Below, in pieces: positions 54,882 through 63,823 of a DNA stretch of 64,000 bases. Numbering within the stretch: the stretch's first letter is position 1; every line of letters begins with the position of its first letter. A program made the position numbers and the translations under genes. The notes under the pieces were generated by a model. That model saw only the letters and a program-made list of their open reading frames with translations, made no database searches and was not told the DNA's origin. Source of the DNA: Microbulbifer agarilyticus (GTDB lineage Bacteria; Pseudomonadota; Gammaproteobacteria; Pseudomonadales; Cellvibrionaceae); the NCBI RefSeq assembly GCF_020171345.1, contig NZ_JAIUZM010000001.1, positions 558,001-622,000 on the forward strand, given 5' to 3'.

Positions 54882-56975
54882 ATGGATCGCATCAAATCAC
54901 TTCGCATCCACCCTCTCACCGCGGCCGTTCTGGCCCTGACCGCCAGCACCGCGGCAGCAGAGGAAGGCAACGCAGATCAACCGATTATTCAGTTTCACGA
55001 AGTACTGGTTGCCGCGGATCGCAACCCGGCAGCCAAGGAGAAAGACGAGCGCATTCTTGTGGTTGAACGCACTCAGCTGGAAGAGCAGCAGCCCGAGTCC
55101 ATTGCCCAGGCCCTGAAGTACGCGCCCAATATCGAAGTCGTCGGTGGTCCGCGCTACTCCAACCAGTCGCCGAACATTCGCGGCCTGTCTGATACCCGCG
55201 TCCTGCAGACCATTGACGGCGCGCGCCAGAACTTCAGCTCCGGCCACCGCGGCACTTACCAGCTGGCCCCGGAATTACTGAAGCAGGTAGAAGTGAAGAA
55301 GGGCCCGGCTTCCAGCCTGTGGGGCTCAGGCGCGATTGGCGGTATTGTGGCGATGTCCACCAAGAGCACGTCCGACCTGCTGAGCGGTAACGACACCTTT
55401 GGTGGTTATGTGAAAGAAGAGCTCGGCACCAACGGCAACTCCACCGAAACCACGGTTGCCGCCTATGGCCTTTACGGTGACTTTGACTACCTGATAAACG
55501 CATCCGTATCCGAAAACGACAACGTGGAGATCGGCAGTGGCGAGGAGCTGGCAGACAGTGCTGGCGAGAACACTGCGCTGCTGGCCCGCGGCGGCTTCAA
55601 AATCAGCGACAACCAGCGTGTCGATATCTCTTTCCGTCACAACAACCGCGACGAGGCGGTGCCATCCAATCCGAACGCCAACGTTGGCACCAGCTCCCCA
55701 CTGGTTGAGCGCGACATCACCGACCAGAACGTGACCGCCAACTACTGGGTTCAGGCAGGAAACAGCAAACGTACCGACGGTGCCGCCCGCCATACAACAA
55801 AAGTTACGGTTTACCGCAACGACACCCAGTTTGAAGAATTCCGCCCGACTCAGGGTGACTCCTCTCTAGGTACCTTGGGCCAAAACGACAATACCGAAGT
55901 CACCACGACCGGTATCGCGATCAACAATGCCACCGAAGGCTTCGGCGCTCAGTGGGTTTACGGCCTCGACTGGTATCAGGACGATATCACCACCGTGCGC
56001 GATGGTGACAACCGTCCCGAAAACATGAACGCAGACAGCGACGTGCTTGGTGTTTATGCGCAGGCTGCATTCAATTTTGGCGACAAGGTTACCCTAACCC
56101 CGGGGGTGCGCTACGACCGCTTTGAAGCCGAAAGCCAACAACTTGCTGACTCTGCACGCAACGACAGTGCGGTATCCCCCTCTCTCTCCGCAGAAGTCAA
56201 AGCCGCGGAATGGCTGTCCTTGACCGCCAGCTACGCCACCGCATTCCGTGCGCCTGGGGTTGAAGAGATGTACACCCAGGGCACCCACTTTGCCTACGGC
56301 GACTTCAGCTTTATGGGCCTGGGTTTCCTTGCCAATACTTTTATCCCCAACCCGGATCTTGAAGCAGAAGAAGCCAGGAATGCTGAGCTGCGCGCCGACA
56401 TGGCTTTCAGCAACCTGGCTGCCGAAGGCGACCAGCTGACCGCCAGTGCTGCGATATTCCGCAACAAAGTGGATAACTTTATCGAACAGGTGGTGATCAA
56501 CCCGCACTTCATGCTCGGTTTCCCCATGAACACGACTTATCTGAATGTGGATAAAGCCGAACTGAAAGGTTTCGAGCTGGGTGTGAACTATCTGGTAAGC
56601 GATCTTGAGTTGGGTATGAACTATGGTCAAACCGAGGGCAAAGACCTGTCTGACGATAGCTATCTGAGTAACATCCCGGCGGATAAAGTGGTATTGGATG
56701 TGGGCCACTACTTCCTACAGCGCGACCTGAAAGCGGGCTTCCGTACCACGTTCATTTCTGCGCAGGAACAATTGCCAGAAGAAGAGACCCGCGAGTTTGG
56801 CAAGTACAACCTGACCGACGCTTACGTCACTTGGGAGCCAGCCACCGGAAGCCTGAATGGTCTCAAGCTGGGCCTCGCTGTGGATAACCTGACCGATGAA
56901 GAATACCGGGTAGCCTTCCAGGAACTGTATATGCCGGGCCGCAACATTAAGCTATCCGCAAGCTACCGCTTCTAA
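54882..56975 (+). CDS. hmuR: TonB-dependent haem/haemoglobin receptor
   Basis: The 697 residues start at the ATG at 54882, seven bases after GGGG. A signal peptide ends near STAAAE. A TonB box-like segment (FHEVLVAAD), plug domain (PNIRGLSDTRVLQTIDG, EVKKGPASSLWGSGAIGG) and 22-strand barrel ending SYRF follow. The haem-receptor FRAP box is exact (FRAPGVEEMY) and the NPNL box appears as NPDL (FIPNPDLEAEEAR). It faces the TonB/Hmu operon and precedes hutX-hutZ, so haem is the likely cargo. The symbol is by analogy. Confidence 0.88.
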   Translation: MDRIKSLRIHPLTAAVLALTASTAAAEEGNADQPIIQFHEVLVAADRNPAAKEKDERILVVERTQLEEQQPESIAQALKYAPNIEVVGGPRYSNQSPNIRGLSDTRVLQTIDGARQNFSSGHRGTYQLAPELLKQVEVKKGPASSLWGSGAIGGIVAMSTKSTSDLLSGNDTFGGYVKEELGTNGNSTETTVAAYGLYGDFDYLINASVSENDNVEIGSGEELADSAGENTALLARGGFKISDNQRVDISFRHNNRDEAVPSNPNANVGTSSPLVERDITDQNVTANYWVQAGNSKRTDGAARHTTKVTVYRNDTQFEEFRPTQGDSSLGTLGQNDNTEVTTTGIAINNATEGFGAQWVYGLDWYQDDITTVRDGDNRPENMNADSDVLGVYAQAAFNFGDKVTLTPGVRYDRFEAESQQLADSARNDSAVSPSLSAEVKAAEWLSLTASYATAFRAPGVEEMYTQGTHFAYGDFSFMGLGFLANTFIPNPDLEAEEARNAELRADMAFSNLAAEGDQLTASAAIFRNKVDNFIEQVVINPHFMLGFPMNTTYLNVDKAELKGFELGVNYLVSDLELGMNYGQTEGKDLSDDSYLSNIPADKVVLDVGHYFLQRDLKAGFRTTFISAQEQLPEEETREFGKYNLTDAYVTWEPATGSLNGLKLGLAVDNLTDEEYRVAFQELYMPGRNIKLSASYRF

Positions 56976-57010
56976 TCGACAACTTAAAGGCCCTGAGCCA
57001 GCACGAACGA

Positions 57011-57085
57011 GCGACCTCCGCGGGTAATAACTTGGCAAACGATTGCCGATAGGTTGTTTGACAAGTTATTACCCGTGGAGGTCGC
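57011..57085. repeat. Nested palindromic element C1
   Basis: 24-bp arms (57011-57034 and 57062-57085, one mismatch) enclose the core GCAAACGATTGCCGATAGGT (57035 on), which continues TGTTTG. The same core, reversed, lies in C2. Confidence 0.85.
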
Positions 57086-57094
57086 GACCCTCGA

Positions 57095-57158
57095 AGCCCG
57101 GGAGCCCGGAAGCCCGGAAGCCCGGAAGCCCGGAAGCCCGGAAGCCCGGAAACCCGGT
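57095..57158. repeat. Octanucleotide tandem repeat (AGCCCGGA, 8 copies)
   Basis: Eight direct 8-bp units, six identical (AGCCCGGA) with the first and last differing by one or two bases, sit between elements C1 and C2. Not coding. Confidence 0.95.
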
Positions 57159-57181
57159 ACTTCGTAGCCCGCCGAATCTGC

Positions 57182-57232
57182 GGTGGCCATTGCGCAAACA
57201 ACCTGTCGGCAATCGTTTGCGCAATGGCCACC
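57182..57232. repeat. Nested palindromic element C2 (core inverted)
   Basis: Perfect 18-bp arms (57182-57199 and 57215-57232) surround a core that is the reverse complement of the C1 core with one change (GCCGACAGG for GCCGATAGG). The arms differ from those of C1. Confidence 0.85.
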
Positions 57233-57281
57233 CCAGCTTCGGCTAGTTCGGTAATTACGGATTAATTTTTTGGTGTTGCTT

Positions 57282-57782
57282 ATGCATGACAAGGTACAAG
57301 AGCTGCTTGCGAGTGAAGATGGATTCACTTTGGAGCAGATGGCAAACAAACTCGAAACCAGTGTGCGGGAAATCATCGTCAATCTTCCACAGGAAATGGC
57401 TTCACTGGCTGGCAGTGAAGATGTGTGGGGCCTGATCGAAGAATTGCCCAGTTGGGGCAAGGTGACTGCAATTATGCAAAACGAAGGATCGGTATTCGAA
57501 TTCAAAGGTGAATTCCCCAAGGGCAGTATTGCACACGGTTACTTCAACTTCATGCACCACAAGAATCCCTTCCATGGCCACTTGCTGGTTGACGGCATTG
57601 TGGAAATTGCGTTTGTCAGCAAACCGCACCGCGGGACCGAAAGCCACTCCATGGTGTTTTTGGCACCCAGTGGCAACTGCGTATTTAAAGTATTTCTGGG
57701 CCGCGACGCTGAGCGCAAACTGATCCCGGAACAGGTAGAACGATTCAAACAATTGAAGCAGCTGGCCAGCGTCAGTGTTTAG
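57282..57782 (+). CDS. hutX: Haem utilisation carrier protein HutX
   Basis: The 166 residues start at the ATG at 57282 (a TTG lies 12 bp earlier). The HutX/HuvX family pattern is visible in LPSWGKVTAIMQNEGSVFEF, FPKGSIAHGYFNFMH and HGHLLVDGIVEIAFVSKPHRGTES. It is a cytosolic haem carrier that passes haem to HutZ, which follows 23 bp later. It may carry its own promoter, since 57.0-57.24 kb holds repeats. Confidence 0.9.
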   Translation: MHDKVQELLASEDGFTLEQMANKLETSVREIIVNLPQEMASLAGSEDVWGLIEELPSWGKVTAIMQNEGSVFEFKGEFPKGSIAHGYFNFMHHKNPFHGHLLVDGIVEIAFVSKPHRGTESHSMVFLAPSGNCVFKVFLGRDAERKLIPEQVERFKQLKQLASVSV

Positions 57783-57805
57783 TTTTTCTCAGGGGAGATA
57801 CGGAT

Positions 57806-58351
57806 ATGACCGAACAAAATAACCCAGCACCAAAAACCGACGAAGGCGCTGATCTGGTAGCCGAAGTACGCGACTTTATCGCCACCCGTAAGCTGCTGAA
57901 TCTGGCGAGTCTGGCAGAAGATGGCCAACCGCACGCGAGCACCGCTCCTTTCCTCGCCGCCGATGGCAATTTCTACCTGTACGTGTCTGACCTGTCCGAG
58001 CACGCCGCCAACCTGAAAGCGAACAGCAAGGCGTCTGTGATTTTTAATGCGGATGAGGCCGACACCAAGCAAGCGTTTGCTCGGCTGCGCGTTACCTTCA
58101 ACGTTGCCGCCAGCCTGATTGAGCGCGATGGCGAAGCCTGGCAGAACCGCATCGCGCAGCTGCGCGAAAAGTTCGGCCCGGTAATGGACCATCTGAAAGA
58201 TTTGGAAGACTTTAATCTGTTCGAGTTGAAGCCGAGCGCAGGCCTTTACGTAAAAGGTTTTGGCCGAGCCTACGCTCTGGAAGGCCTGGAAAAGCAGGTT
58301 GCGCTGCACCTGAAAGACGGCCACAAAGAAAAGAAAAGCAACGCAGCCTAG
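57806..58351 (+). CDS. hutZ: Haem-degrading protein HutZ (HugZ family)
   Basis: This 181-residue split-barrel protein is related to pyridoxamine-phosphate oxidases: LLNLASLAEDGQPHASTAPF, FYLYVSDLSEHAANLKAN, ASVIFNADEAD. HugZ/HutZ proteins cleave haem to release iron in the cytosol. AGGGGAG precedes the ATG. It forms a pair with hutX at the end of the haem block. Confidence 0.88.
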   Translation: MTEQNNPAPKTDEGADLVAEVRDFIATRKLLNLASLAEDGQPHASTAPFLAADGNFYLYVSDLSEHAANLKANSKASVIFNADEADTKQAFARLRVTFNVAASLIERDGEAWQNRIAQLREKFGPVMDHLKDLEDFNLFELKPSAGLYVKGFGRAYALEGLEKQVALHLKDGHKEKKSNAA

Positions 58352-58447
58352 ATTGGTCAAAAAACACACAGAACAGTGCGCTTCAGGCCTCCGGGGCGCC
58401 CTACTCTACCCAGCCTCCCCCAAATCCCCCCGTCACCACGCACCGAC

Positions 58448-58461
58448 TTGATCCACATCAA
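58448..58461. promoter_or_regulatory. FNR/ANR box upstream of the hemerythrin gene
   Basis: TTGAT-CCAC-ATCAA matches the FNR/ANR consensus TTGAT-N4-ATCAA exactly. It is centred about 85 bp before the hemerythrin start. An FNR-type regulator is encoded just downstream. Confidence 0.85.
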
Positions 58462-58538
58462 ATTCTATTTTCTGTAGCGGGCAACAATAGTCCTATTGGA
58501 ACTTTCCATTAGAACTAAGGCATGCGCTATGGAGATGC

Positions 58539-59111
58539 ATGATGCACAAGATCTACCAGCAGCTCTGCTGCGACCACAAACAAATGCAGCAACTGCTCGA
58601 TGCATTTGAGGGCTTACTGGAGCAACTGGGCAAACAGGACAGGGACCCCGCCACCCTGCCGCTTATTCTGGAAGCACTGGACTACTTTTCCGTCTACCCC
58701 GACCAGTGGCATCACCCGATCGAGGACCTGGTGTTTGAGCAACTGCTGGGCAAAACGGTGGATGTGCGCGATGTGATCGACAAAACCCTGCGCGAGCATA
58801 ACCAAATCGCCGATGCGACCCGCAAGATGGGCCAGCTGTTTTATGCGGTGGCAAATGACGCAGCGGTAGAAAGAGAGCAGCTGTTCAGCGCCGCACAGGA
58901 ATACATTGTGCTGCAGCGGAAACACATGCAAAGGGAAAACGAAATTTTGCTACCGCTGGTGGCAGATCTGCTGACACAGGAAGATTGGGATTGTATCCAG
59001 GACAAGATTCACCAGCGCCAGAGTGCGCACTTTAACGCTGGTGTGAAGCGACTCTACCAGGCAGTCTACAAGGATGTAGCCAACACTGTGCCGCTGGAAG
59101 CAACCGCTTAA
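58539..59111 (+). CDS. Hemerythrin-domain protein
   Basis: The 190-residue four-helix protein carries iron-ligand residues in the hemerythrin pattern: CCDHKQMQQLLDAFEG, DQWHHPIEDLVFEQL, LREHNQIADATRK and LQRKHMQRENEILLP. Such proteins bind O2 or NO, or protect iron sites. A GGAG precedes the ATG pair. The perfect FNR box upstream and the adjacent fnr gene suggest induction at low oxygen. Confidence 0.88.
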   Translation: MMHKIYQQLCCDHKQMQQLLDAFEGLLEQLGKQDRDPATLPLILEALDYFSVYPDQWHHPIEDLVFEQLLGKTVDVRDVIDKTLREHNQIADATRKMGQLFYAVANDAAVEREQLFSAAQEYIVLQRKHMQRENEILLPLVADLLTQEDWDCIQDKIHQRQSAHFNAGVKRLYQAVYKDVANTVPLEATA

Positions 59112-59127
59112 CAACGCTCGCGAATCA

Positions 59128-59853
59128 TCAACTTTCGTAACTGCAATGGGTGCCCGCCAGTTCGCTGAGAGCAATCGGATCCAGGATGGTGACGGAGCGC
59201 CCCTGCACGCGAATCAATTCCTGTTTTTGAAAACGGGAAAGCAGGCGACTCACGGTCTCGGCAGTCAGACCAAGATAATTTGCGATATCAATCCGCTGCA
59301 TGGACAGCACGAACTCACTGGCGGAATAACCGCGTCGCGAATAACGGCTGGAGATATTCACCAGCAAGGCTGCCAGCCGGCTATCCGCCGAGCGCTTGCC
59401 CAGTAACAACAGCGCTTCATTTTCCTGCTTTAACTCTTCAGAAAAAATACTGTAGATCTGCTTCTGCAATGCCGGCACTTGCTGGGCGAGCCCCTCCAGT
59501 TGCGTAAACGGCAATACGCACACGCTGCTTTCCTCGAGCGCCTCGGCATACCCCGGGTGCATACCACCACTGTAGGCATCCAGGCCAAGCAGCTCACCGG
59601 GCAGCGCAAAATGCGTAACCTGGGTATCGCCATCGGCACCAATCACCGCGGACTTGAAACTGCCAGAACGGATCGCATACAGGCTGTCGAAGGGGTCGCC
59701 GGCACGGAACAGAGTTTCTCCGGCGCGCACGACTTTCTTCTTGCGGGTGACCTGTTCCAGGCGCTCAATATCGCCATCACTCAAACCCACCGGCAGGCAT
59801 AACCGGCGTACGGAGCAATTGCTACAGCTGACAGCAGGGGACGTTTTCTTCAT
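59128..59853 (-). CDS. anr: FNR/ANR-type oxygen-sensing transcription regulator
   Basis: The 241 residues keep all four iron-sulphur ligands, C10, C13, C19 and C112 (SCSNCSVRRLCL; SSVCVLP). A cNMP-like beta domain follows, and the recognition helix ANYLGLTAETVSRLLSRFQ has the E..SR contacts specific for TTGAT sites. Under low oxygen it should bind the boxes before hemN and the hemerythrin gene. It converges with the hemerythrin gene. Confidence 0.92.
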   Translation of the reverse strand: MKKTSPAVSCSNCSVRRLCLPVGLSDGDIERLEQVTRKKKVVRAGETLFRAGDPFDSLYAIRSGSFKSAVIGADGDTQVTHFALPGELLGLDAYSGGMHPGYAEALEESSVCVLPFTQLEGLAQQVPALQKQIYSIFSEELKQENEALLLLGKRSADSRLAALLVNISSRYSRRGYSASEFVLSMQRIDIANYLGLTAETVSRLLSRFQKQELIRVQGRSVTILDPIALSELAGTHCSYES

Positions 59854-59921
59854 CGGACTATCGATTCACCAAGCGTACGTTTGATCCATGTCGTTGTTTG
59901 AATTGTATCCATTCACCGCCC

Positions 59922-61367
59922 CTAAAGCACCCGCGAATAGCGCGCAGCCGTCTTGGCACCGTGCAAATAGGAATCAAAGGCGGCAGCTGCATTGCGCAGG
60001 AACCAGCGCCCACGCTCGGTGACGAAAAGGTCATCCTTCGTCTGGCCCAGTAAACCGTCATCAAACATCGGCTGCAGGCGGCTGAGCTCCGCGCCAAAAC
60101 CGGCAGCGAATGGCAGCCCGGTACGCCGCTCAACCTCGCGCTTGTCGATACTCAGGTGGCACATCAATTCCATGATCAGCCACTGGCGCAAACGGTCGTC
60201 ATCGGAGAGCTGCCAGCCGCGCGAGATCGCCTCGCCGCGTTCACTTATCGCGGCCGCATACTGTTTGAGGCTGTGCTGGTTCTGCCAGTAGCCATCCTTG
60301 CTGTAGCTGATCGCGGAGGCTCCCAGCCCCACCAATGCATCCGCAGGCATCAGCGTATAGCCCTGGAAATTACGTGCGAGGCGTCCCTCAGCTGCCGCCT
60401 GTGAGAGCGCATCCTCCGGGCGCGCAAAATGGTCCATGCCGAGGAATACATAATCGGCTTCTGCCAGCCGACGAGTGGCGGCCAGCTGCATGGCAATTTT
60501 TTCGGAGGGCGCGGGCATCAGGTCGGAATCGATCAGGCGCTGGGACTTAAAGCGCTCCGGCAGGTGCGCATAGTGGTAAAGCGCGATTCGGTCGGGCGCC
60601 AGGTCGAGCACTGTATCCACGGTCTTCTCCAGACTCGCTACATCCTGACCGGGCAGGCCATAAATGAGGTCATAGGAGATGGACCCAAAGCCCTTGGCAC
60701 GGGCACCTTCGGTTAGCGCGCGCACCTGCTCCACACTGCATACCCGGTTAATCGCACGTTGCACGTCCGGGTTAAAGTCCTGAATACCCAGGCTCAGGCG
60801 GTTAAACCCGAGTTCACGCAAGGTATCCAGCGTTTCGATTTCCAGTGTGCGAGGGTCTGCCTCGATGCTGTATTCCACATCGTCATCAATGCGCAGGTCG
60901 AAGATCTCTCCGAGCCCCGCCATTAAGCGACGCAGATCGCCATCATTAAGAAAAGTAGGCGTGCCCCCACCCAGATGCAACTGTACCACCGGCGCTCGTG
61001 CTACCCGATCGCGGTACCACTGTGCCTCCTTCAAGACATTCTCCAGGTAATGCGAGGCCAGCCCATATTGCTGGGTAATTACCTTATTGCAGGCGCAGAA
61101 GTAACAGAGAGAACGACAAAACGGGATGTGTACATAAAGCGACAGCGTTTCTACGTCTTTCAGCGCTTGCCACGGTTGTATCGCGCCGCCATCTCGCCCG
61201 CCTCCCTGCTCACCTCGCTCCAGGGCAACAAAGCGATCGGCAGTGGGGTAGGAGGTATAGCGAGGACAGGGGCCTGCGTATCGTGACAACAACTCCGCCG
61301 ACAGGCGTTGGTCACAGGCGTGGGGAATACGGCCTTCGCTATCAGCGGTATCGACGTTATTGACCAT
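59922..61367 (-). CDS. hemN: Oxygen-independent coproporphyrinogen III oxidase
   Basis: This 481-residue radical-SAM enzyme makes protoporphyrinogen for haem without oxygen. The cluster motif is CRSLCYFCAC (CxxxCxxC plus the HemN-specific fourth Cys). Other family parts are PRYTSYPTADRF, LHLGGGTPTFLN, YSIEADPRTLEIETL and IYGLPGQDVASLEKTVD. An FNR box lies 73 bp upstream, and anr is 68 bp downstream on the same strand. It links haem synthesis to the uptake block. Confidence 0.95.
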   Translation of the reverse strand: MVNNVDTADSEGRIPHACDQRLSAELLSRYAGPCPRYTSYPTADRFVALERGEQGGGRDGGAIQPWQALKDVETLSLYVHIPFCRSLCYFCACNKVITQQYGLASHYLENVLKEAQWYRDRVARAPVVQLHLGGGTPTFLNDGDLRRLMAGLGEIFDLRIDDDVEYSIEADPRTLEIETLDTLRELGFNRLSLGIQDFNPDVQRAINRVCSVEQVRALTEGARAKGFGSISYDLIYGLPGQDVASLEKTVDTVLDLAPDRIALYHYAHLPERFKSQRLIDSDLMPAPSEKIAMQLAATRRLAEADYVFLGMDHFARPEDALSQAAAEGRLARNFQGYTLMPADALVGLGASAISYSKDGYWQNQHSLKQYAAAISERGEAISRGWQLSDDDRLRQWLIMELMCHLSIDKREVERRTGLPFAAGFGAELSRLQPMFDDGLLGQTKDDLFVTERGRWFLRNAAAAFDSYLHGAKTAARYSRVL

Positions 61368-61440
61368 CTGAGGGGTACCTCTGATCCTGGCTTACGCGGT
61401 GGAAAGTCAGGCAGCGTACCCGCCGGTCTGCCCCCAACAA

Positions 61441-61454
61441 TTGACCTAGATCAA
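61441..61454. promoter_or_regulatory. FNR/ANR box upstream of hemN
   Basis: TTGAC-CTAG-ATCAA differs from the consensus at one position. It is centred about 80 bp before the hemN start on the minus strand, a usual activating distance. Confidence 0.8.
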
Positions 61455-61472
61455 GCGCCGAAGGCTTTGATC

Positions 61473-62372
61473 TCAGTCACCTACCGGGCGCCGGAACAGA
61501 TTTTGAATAGAAGAGAAGTCCAGCGCGCTGTTCACCGCATCGCCGCCGTGCAGCTGATAGAGGTTTTTTGCCAGCGCGCCAAGCGGGGTCGATGAGGCAC
61601 TCCCCGCCGCGGTATCCATGGCGAGCCCCAGATCCTTCAACATCAGCGCCACCGAAAAGCCGCCGGTGTAATCGCGGCTCGCCGGCACCCCCTCCATCAC
61701 CCCGGGGTAAGGATTGTACTTTTCCAGAGACCAGTTGCCGCCGGAGCTCGCGCGCATGATCTCGGAAAGCACCGCGGGATCGAGACCGTTATCCACACCT
61801 AGCTGTAGTGCTTCGGCGGTACCAATCATGTGGATTGCCAGCAGCATGTTATTGCAGATTTTTGCCACCTGCCCGCTGCCAGCGGGGCCGGCATGAAAAA
61901 TATTCGAGCCCATAGCCTCGAGCACCGGGCGGGCAGACGCAACCGTCCCCGCTTCCCCACCACACATAAATGACAGCGTGCCGGCCGCAGCTGCGGCAGT
62001 GCCACCAGAAACCGGCGCATCCACCGCTCCAATTCCGCGCTCACCCGCCGCGGCGATAACCTGACGCGCGTCGTTGGCAGAGATAGTGGAGCAGTCGATA
62101 AGCAGTACTTCCTGGCGCATCGCCTGGATCAAACCATGTACGCCGAGATACAACGTCCGCACCGCTTCGCCACTTGGCAGCATGGATACCACGGCATCGG
62201 CATTTTCAATTGCCGCGAGCGCGCTCTCGGCTTTGACACAGCCATTGGCGACGGCGCTTTCCAGCATCACTTCGGACAGGTCAAACGCGGTTACGCGAAA
62301 ACCACTTTTGGCGAGGTTGGCCGCCATGGGGCCGCCCATATTGCCGAGACCAATAAACGCTATCGTCTTCAT
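61473..62372 (-). CDS. mmsB: 3-hydroxyisobutyrate dehydrogenase-like enzyme
   Basis: The 299 residues start at the ATG at 62372, which AGGTGG precedes. The Rossmann motif FIGLGNMGGPMAANL, the substrate loop DAPVSGGTAAAAAGTLSFM and the catalytic lysine in GSGQVAKICNNMLLAIHM define the beta-hydroxyacid dehydrogenase family. 3-hydroxyisobutyrate (valine breakdown) is the likeliest substrate, but no other mms gene is adjacent, so tartronate-semialdehyde or other relatives are possible. Confidence 0.8.
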   Translation of the reverse strand: MKTIAFIGLGNMGGPMAANLAKSGFRVTAFDLSEVMLESAVANGCVKAESALAAIENADAVVSMLPSGEAVRTLYLGVHGLIQAMRQEVLLIDCSTISANDARQVIAAAGERGIGAVDAPVSGGTAAAAAGTLSFMCGGEAGTVASARPVLEAMGSNIFHAGPAGSGQVAKICNNMLLAIHMIGTAEALQLGVDNGLDPAVLSEIMRASSGGNWSLEKYNPYPGVMEGVPASRDYTGGFSVALMLKDLGLAMDTAAGSASSTPLGALAKNLYQLHGGDAVNSALDFSSIQNLFRRPVGD

Positions 62373-62637
62373 CCGCATCCACCTTTTTTCATTATTTTTG
62401 CTTTAGCCATCGCTGCCCTTTCGCCACGCGAAAGCGTGGCCTTCACACTGAAAAAGACAGGCCAATTACTTCCAAAGATACGCCTGGTCGCTGGTAAATT
62501 CATCCTTCTCTGGACAGAAAACCCATTGGTGCCCCTTGGCAATTCCCCGATAGCACTACGCCCCTGCACGGCAGGATGCACCCTATTCGGACCCAGCATA
62601 AATCTATACGCGGCGGTAAAGGCCAAGCGATCACCCC

Positions 62638-63666
62638 TTATGAATCAAAGAATCTATCTCTATACTCCATTGGTGAATAACCAGTACTTTTCTTAAAAGC
62701 ACGATAGAAAGCGCTCGCCTCCGAATAGCCAAGCTGAACCGCTATATCATCAACAAAGCAACTCGTCTCTGACAAGGTCTTCTTGGCAATCTCCATCGTT
62801 ACTTCATTTTTCAATTCTCGAAAGGAGGTACTTCTATCACTCAACCATCTAGTAAGACTTCGACGCGACATAAAAAGTTGCTGGGCAACATAAACCGCAT
62901 TGCAATTTTCTGAACCAAGATTTTGCGCTATAAAGTGCTTTGTTCTCGACAAGACATCCCTTTCCCTTTGAATCTGCCGGTAAAGCTCCTCGGTGTGACT
63001 CCTTAGAACTTCCAAAAGATATGGATCACCATTGCTAATCTTGGCCTTCAGCTCATCAGCTCTAATCCATACAGCAGCAACATGACTTGAAAACGAGATA
63101 TCTTTGCCAAACACCTGCTTGTATCGCGAGACATCCCGAGGCCTCTTGAACGGGAACAGCACCCGAACTGGGCACCAATCATCCCCTAAGTGCGAACGAA
63201 AGAATTTAACCAATAGTGCCGTACTCATGACCACTTCTTGTGTCACGTCCACATTCGGCATATGTGTAGGAATATACTCAATTACGCTCTCTTCATCTGA
63301 TCGAGAAAAGAAGTTTACAGAGAGCTCTTTAGATACCGTTTGAGCATAGCGGGCCAGGCACTCACAACACTCTTGTAGAGTCGAAACATGATAGGCCAAT
63401 GCAGCGCCACCACCAAAATAGGACATATCCACCTCGCCGAGCAAATCAAGCGCGAGGCTTTCGTTATCAAGCCTAGTTGCGAGCCAATTAAATAGCGCCA
63501 TGTAGCTCAGCATGGGGAGTTTTTTCCATTCCGGCTCTGGCGCCGCATCCGGCACAAGAACCTCACGCATCTCCGCGGTCGTTATGCCGCAACTCAACGC
63601 ATAATCAACCAGCCACTGTGACCGCAGGTGTGCGCTTTTATCTGGGTAAGGCACCAACGTCTTCAT
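62638..63666 (-). CDS. AraC-family transcription regulator
   Basis: The 342 residues have an N-terminal arabinose-binding-type domain (Arabinose_bd, as in OruR/GbdR-like regulators) and a C-terminal AraC HTH pair: AVYVAQQLFMSRRSLTRWLS and VDDIAVQLGYSEASAFYRAF. The gene is AT-rich compared with the rest of the window. It diverges from the glutamine-synthetase-like gene and may control it, by inference. The ligand is unknown. Confidence 0.88.
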   Translation of the reverse strand: MKTLVPYPDKSAHLRSQWLVDYALSCGITTAEMREVLVPDAAPEPEWKKLPMLSYMALFNWLATRLDNESLALDLLGEVDMSYFGGGAALAYHVSTLQECCECLARYAQTVSKELSVNFFSRSDEESVIEYIPTHMPNVDVTQEVVMSTALLVKFFRSHLGDDWCPVRVLFPFKRPRDVSRYKQVFGKDISFSSHVAAVWIRADELKAKISNGDPYLLEVLRSHTEELYRQIQRERDVLSRTKHFIAQNLGSENCNAVYVAQQLFMSRRSLTRWLSDRSTSFRELKNEVTMEIAKKTLSETSCFVDDIAVQLGYSEASAFYRAFKKSTGYSPMEYRDRFFDS

Positions 63667-63823
63667 ACGCCGCCTACTTTAATCGTAAAAAAGTATCATT
63701 CCAAATATGGCCTCAAATGTCACCCTTATCGATCTCTCAATTTGTTAACTTTCACGTCAACGCTTCTCCCAAGCCGGTGAATTGAACAAAGTCACATGAA
63801 ATGCATTACTAAAAGCCAGAACT

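Noticed and set aside
57095-57158. Short repeats that might be a CRISPR array
   Set aside because: The units are 8 bp and contiguous with no spacers, so this is a simple tandem repeat.
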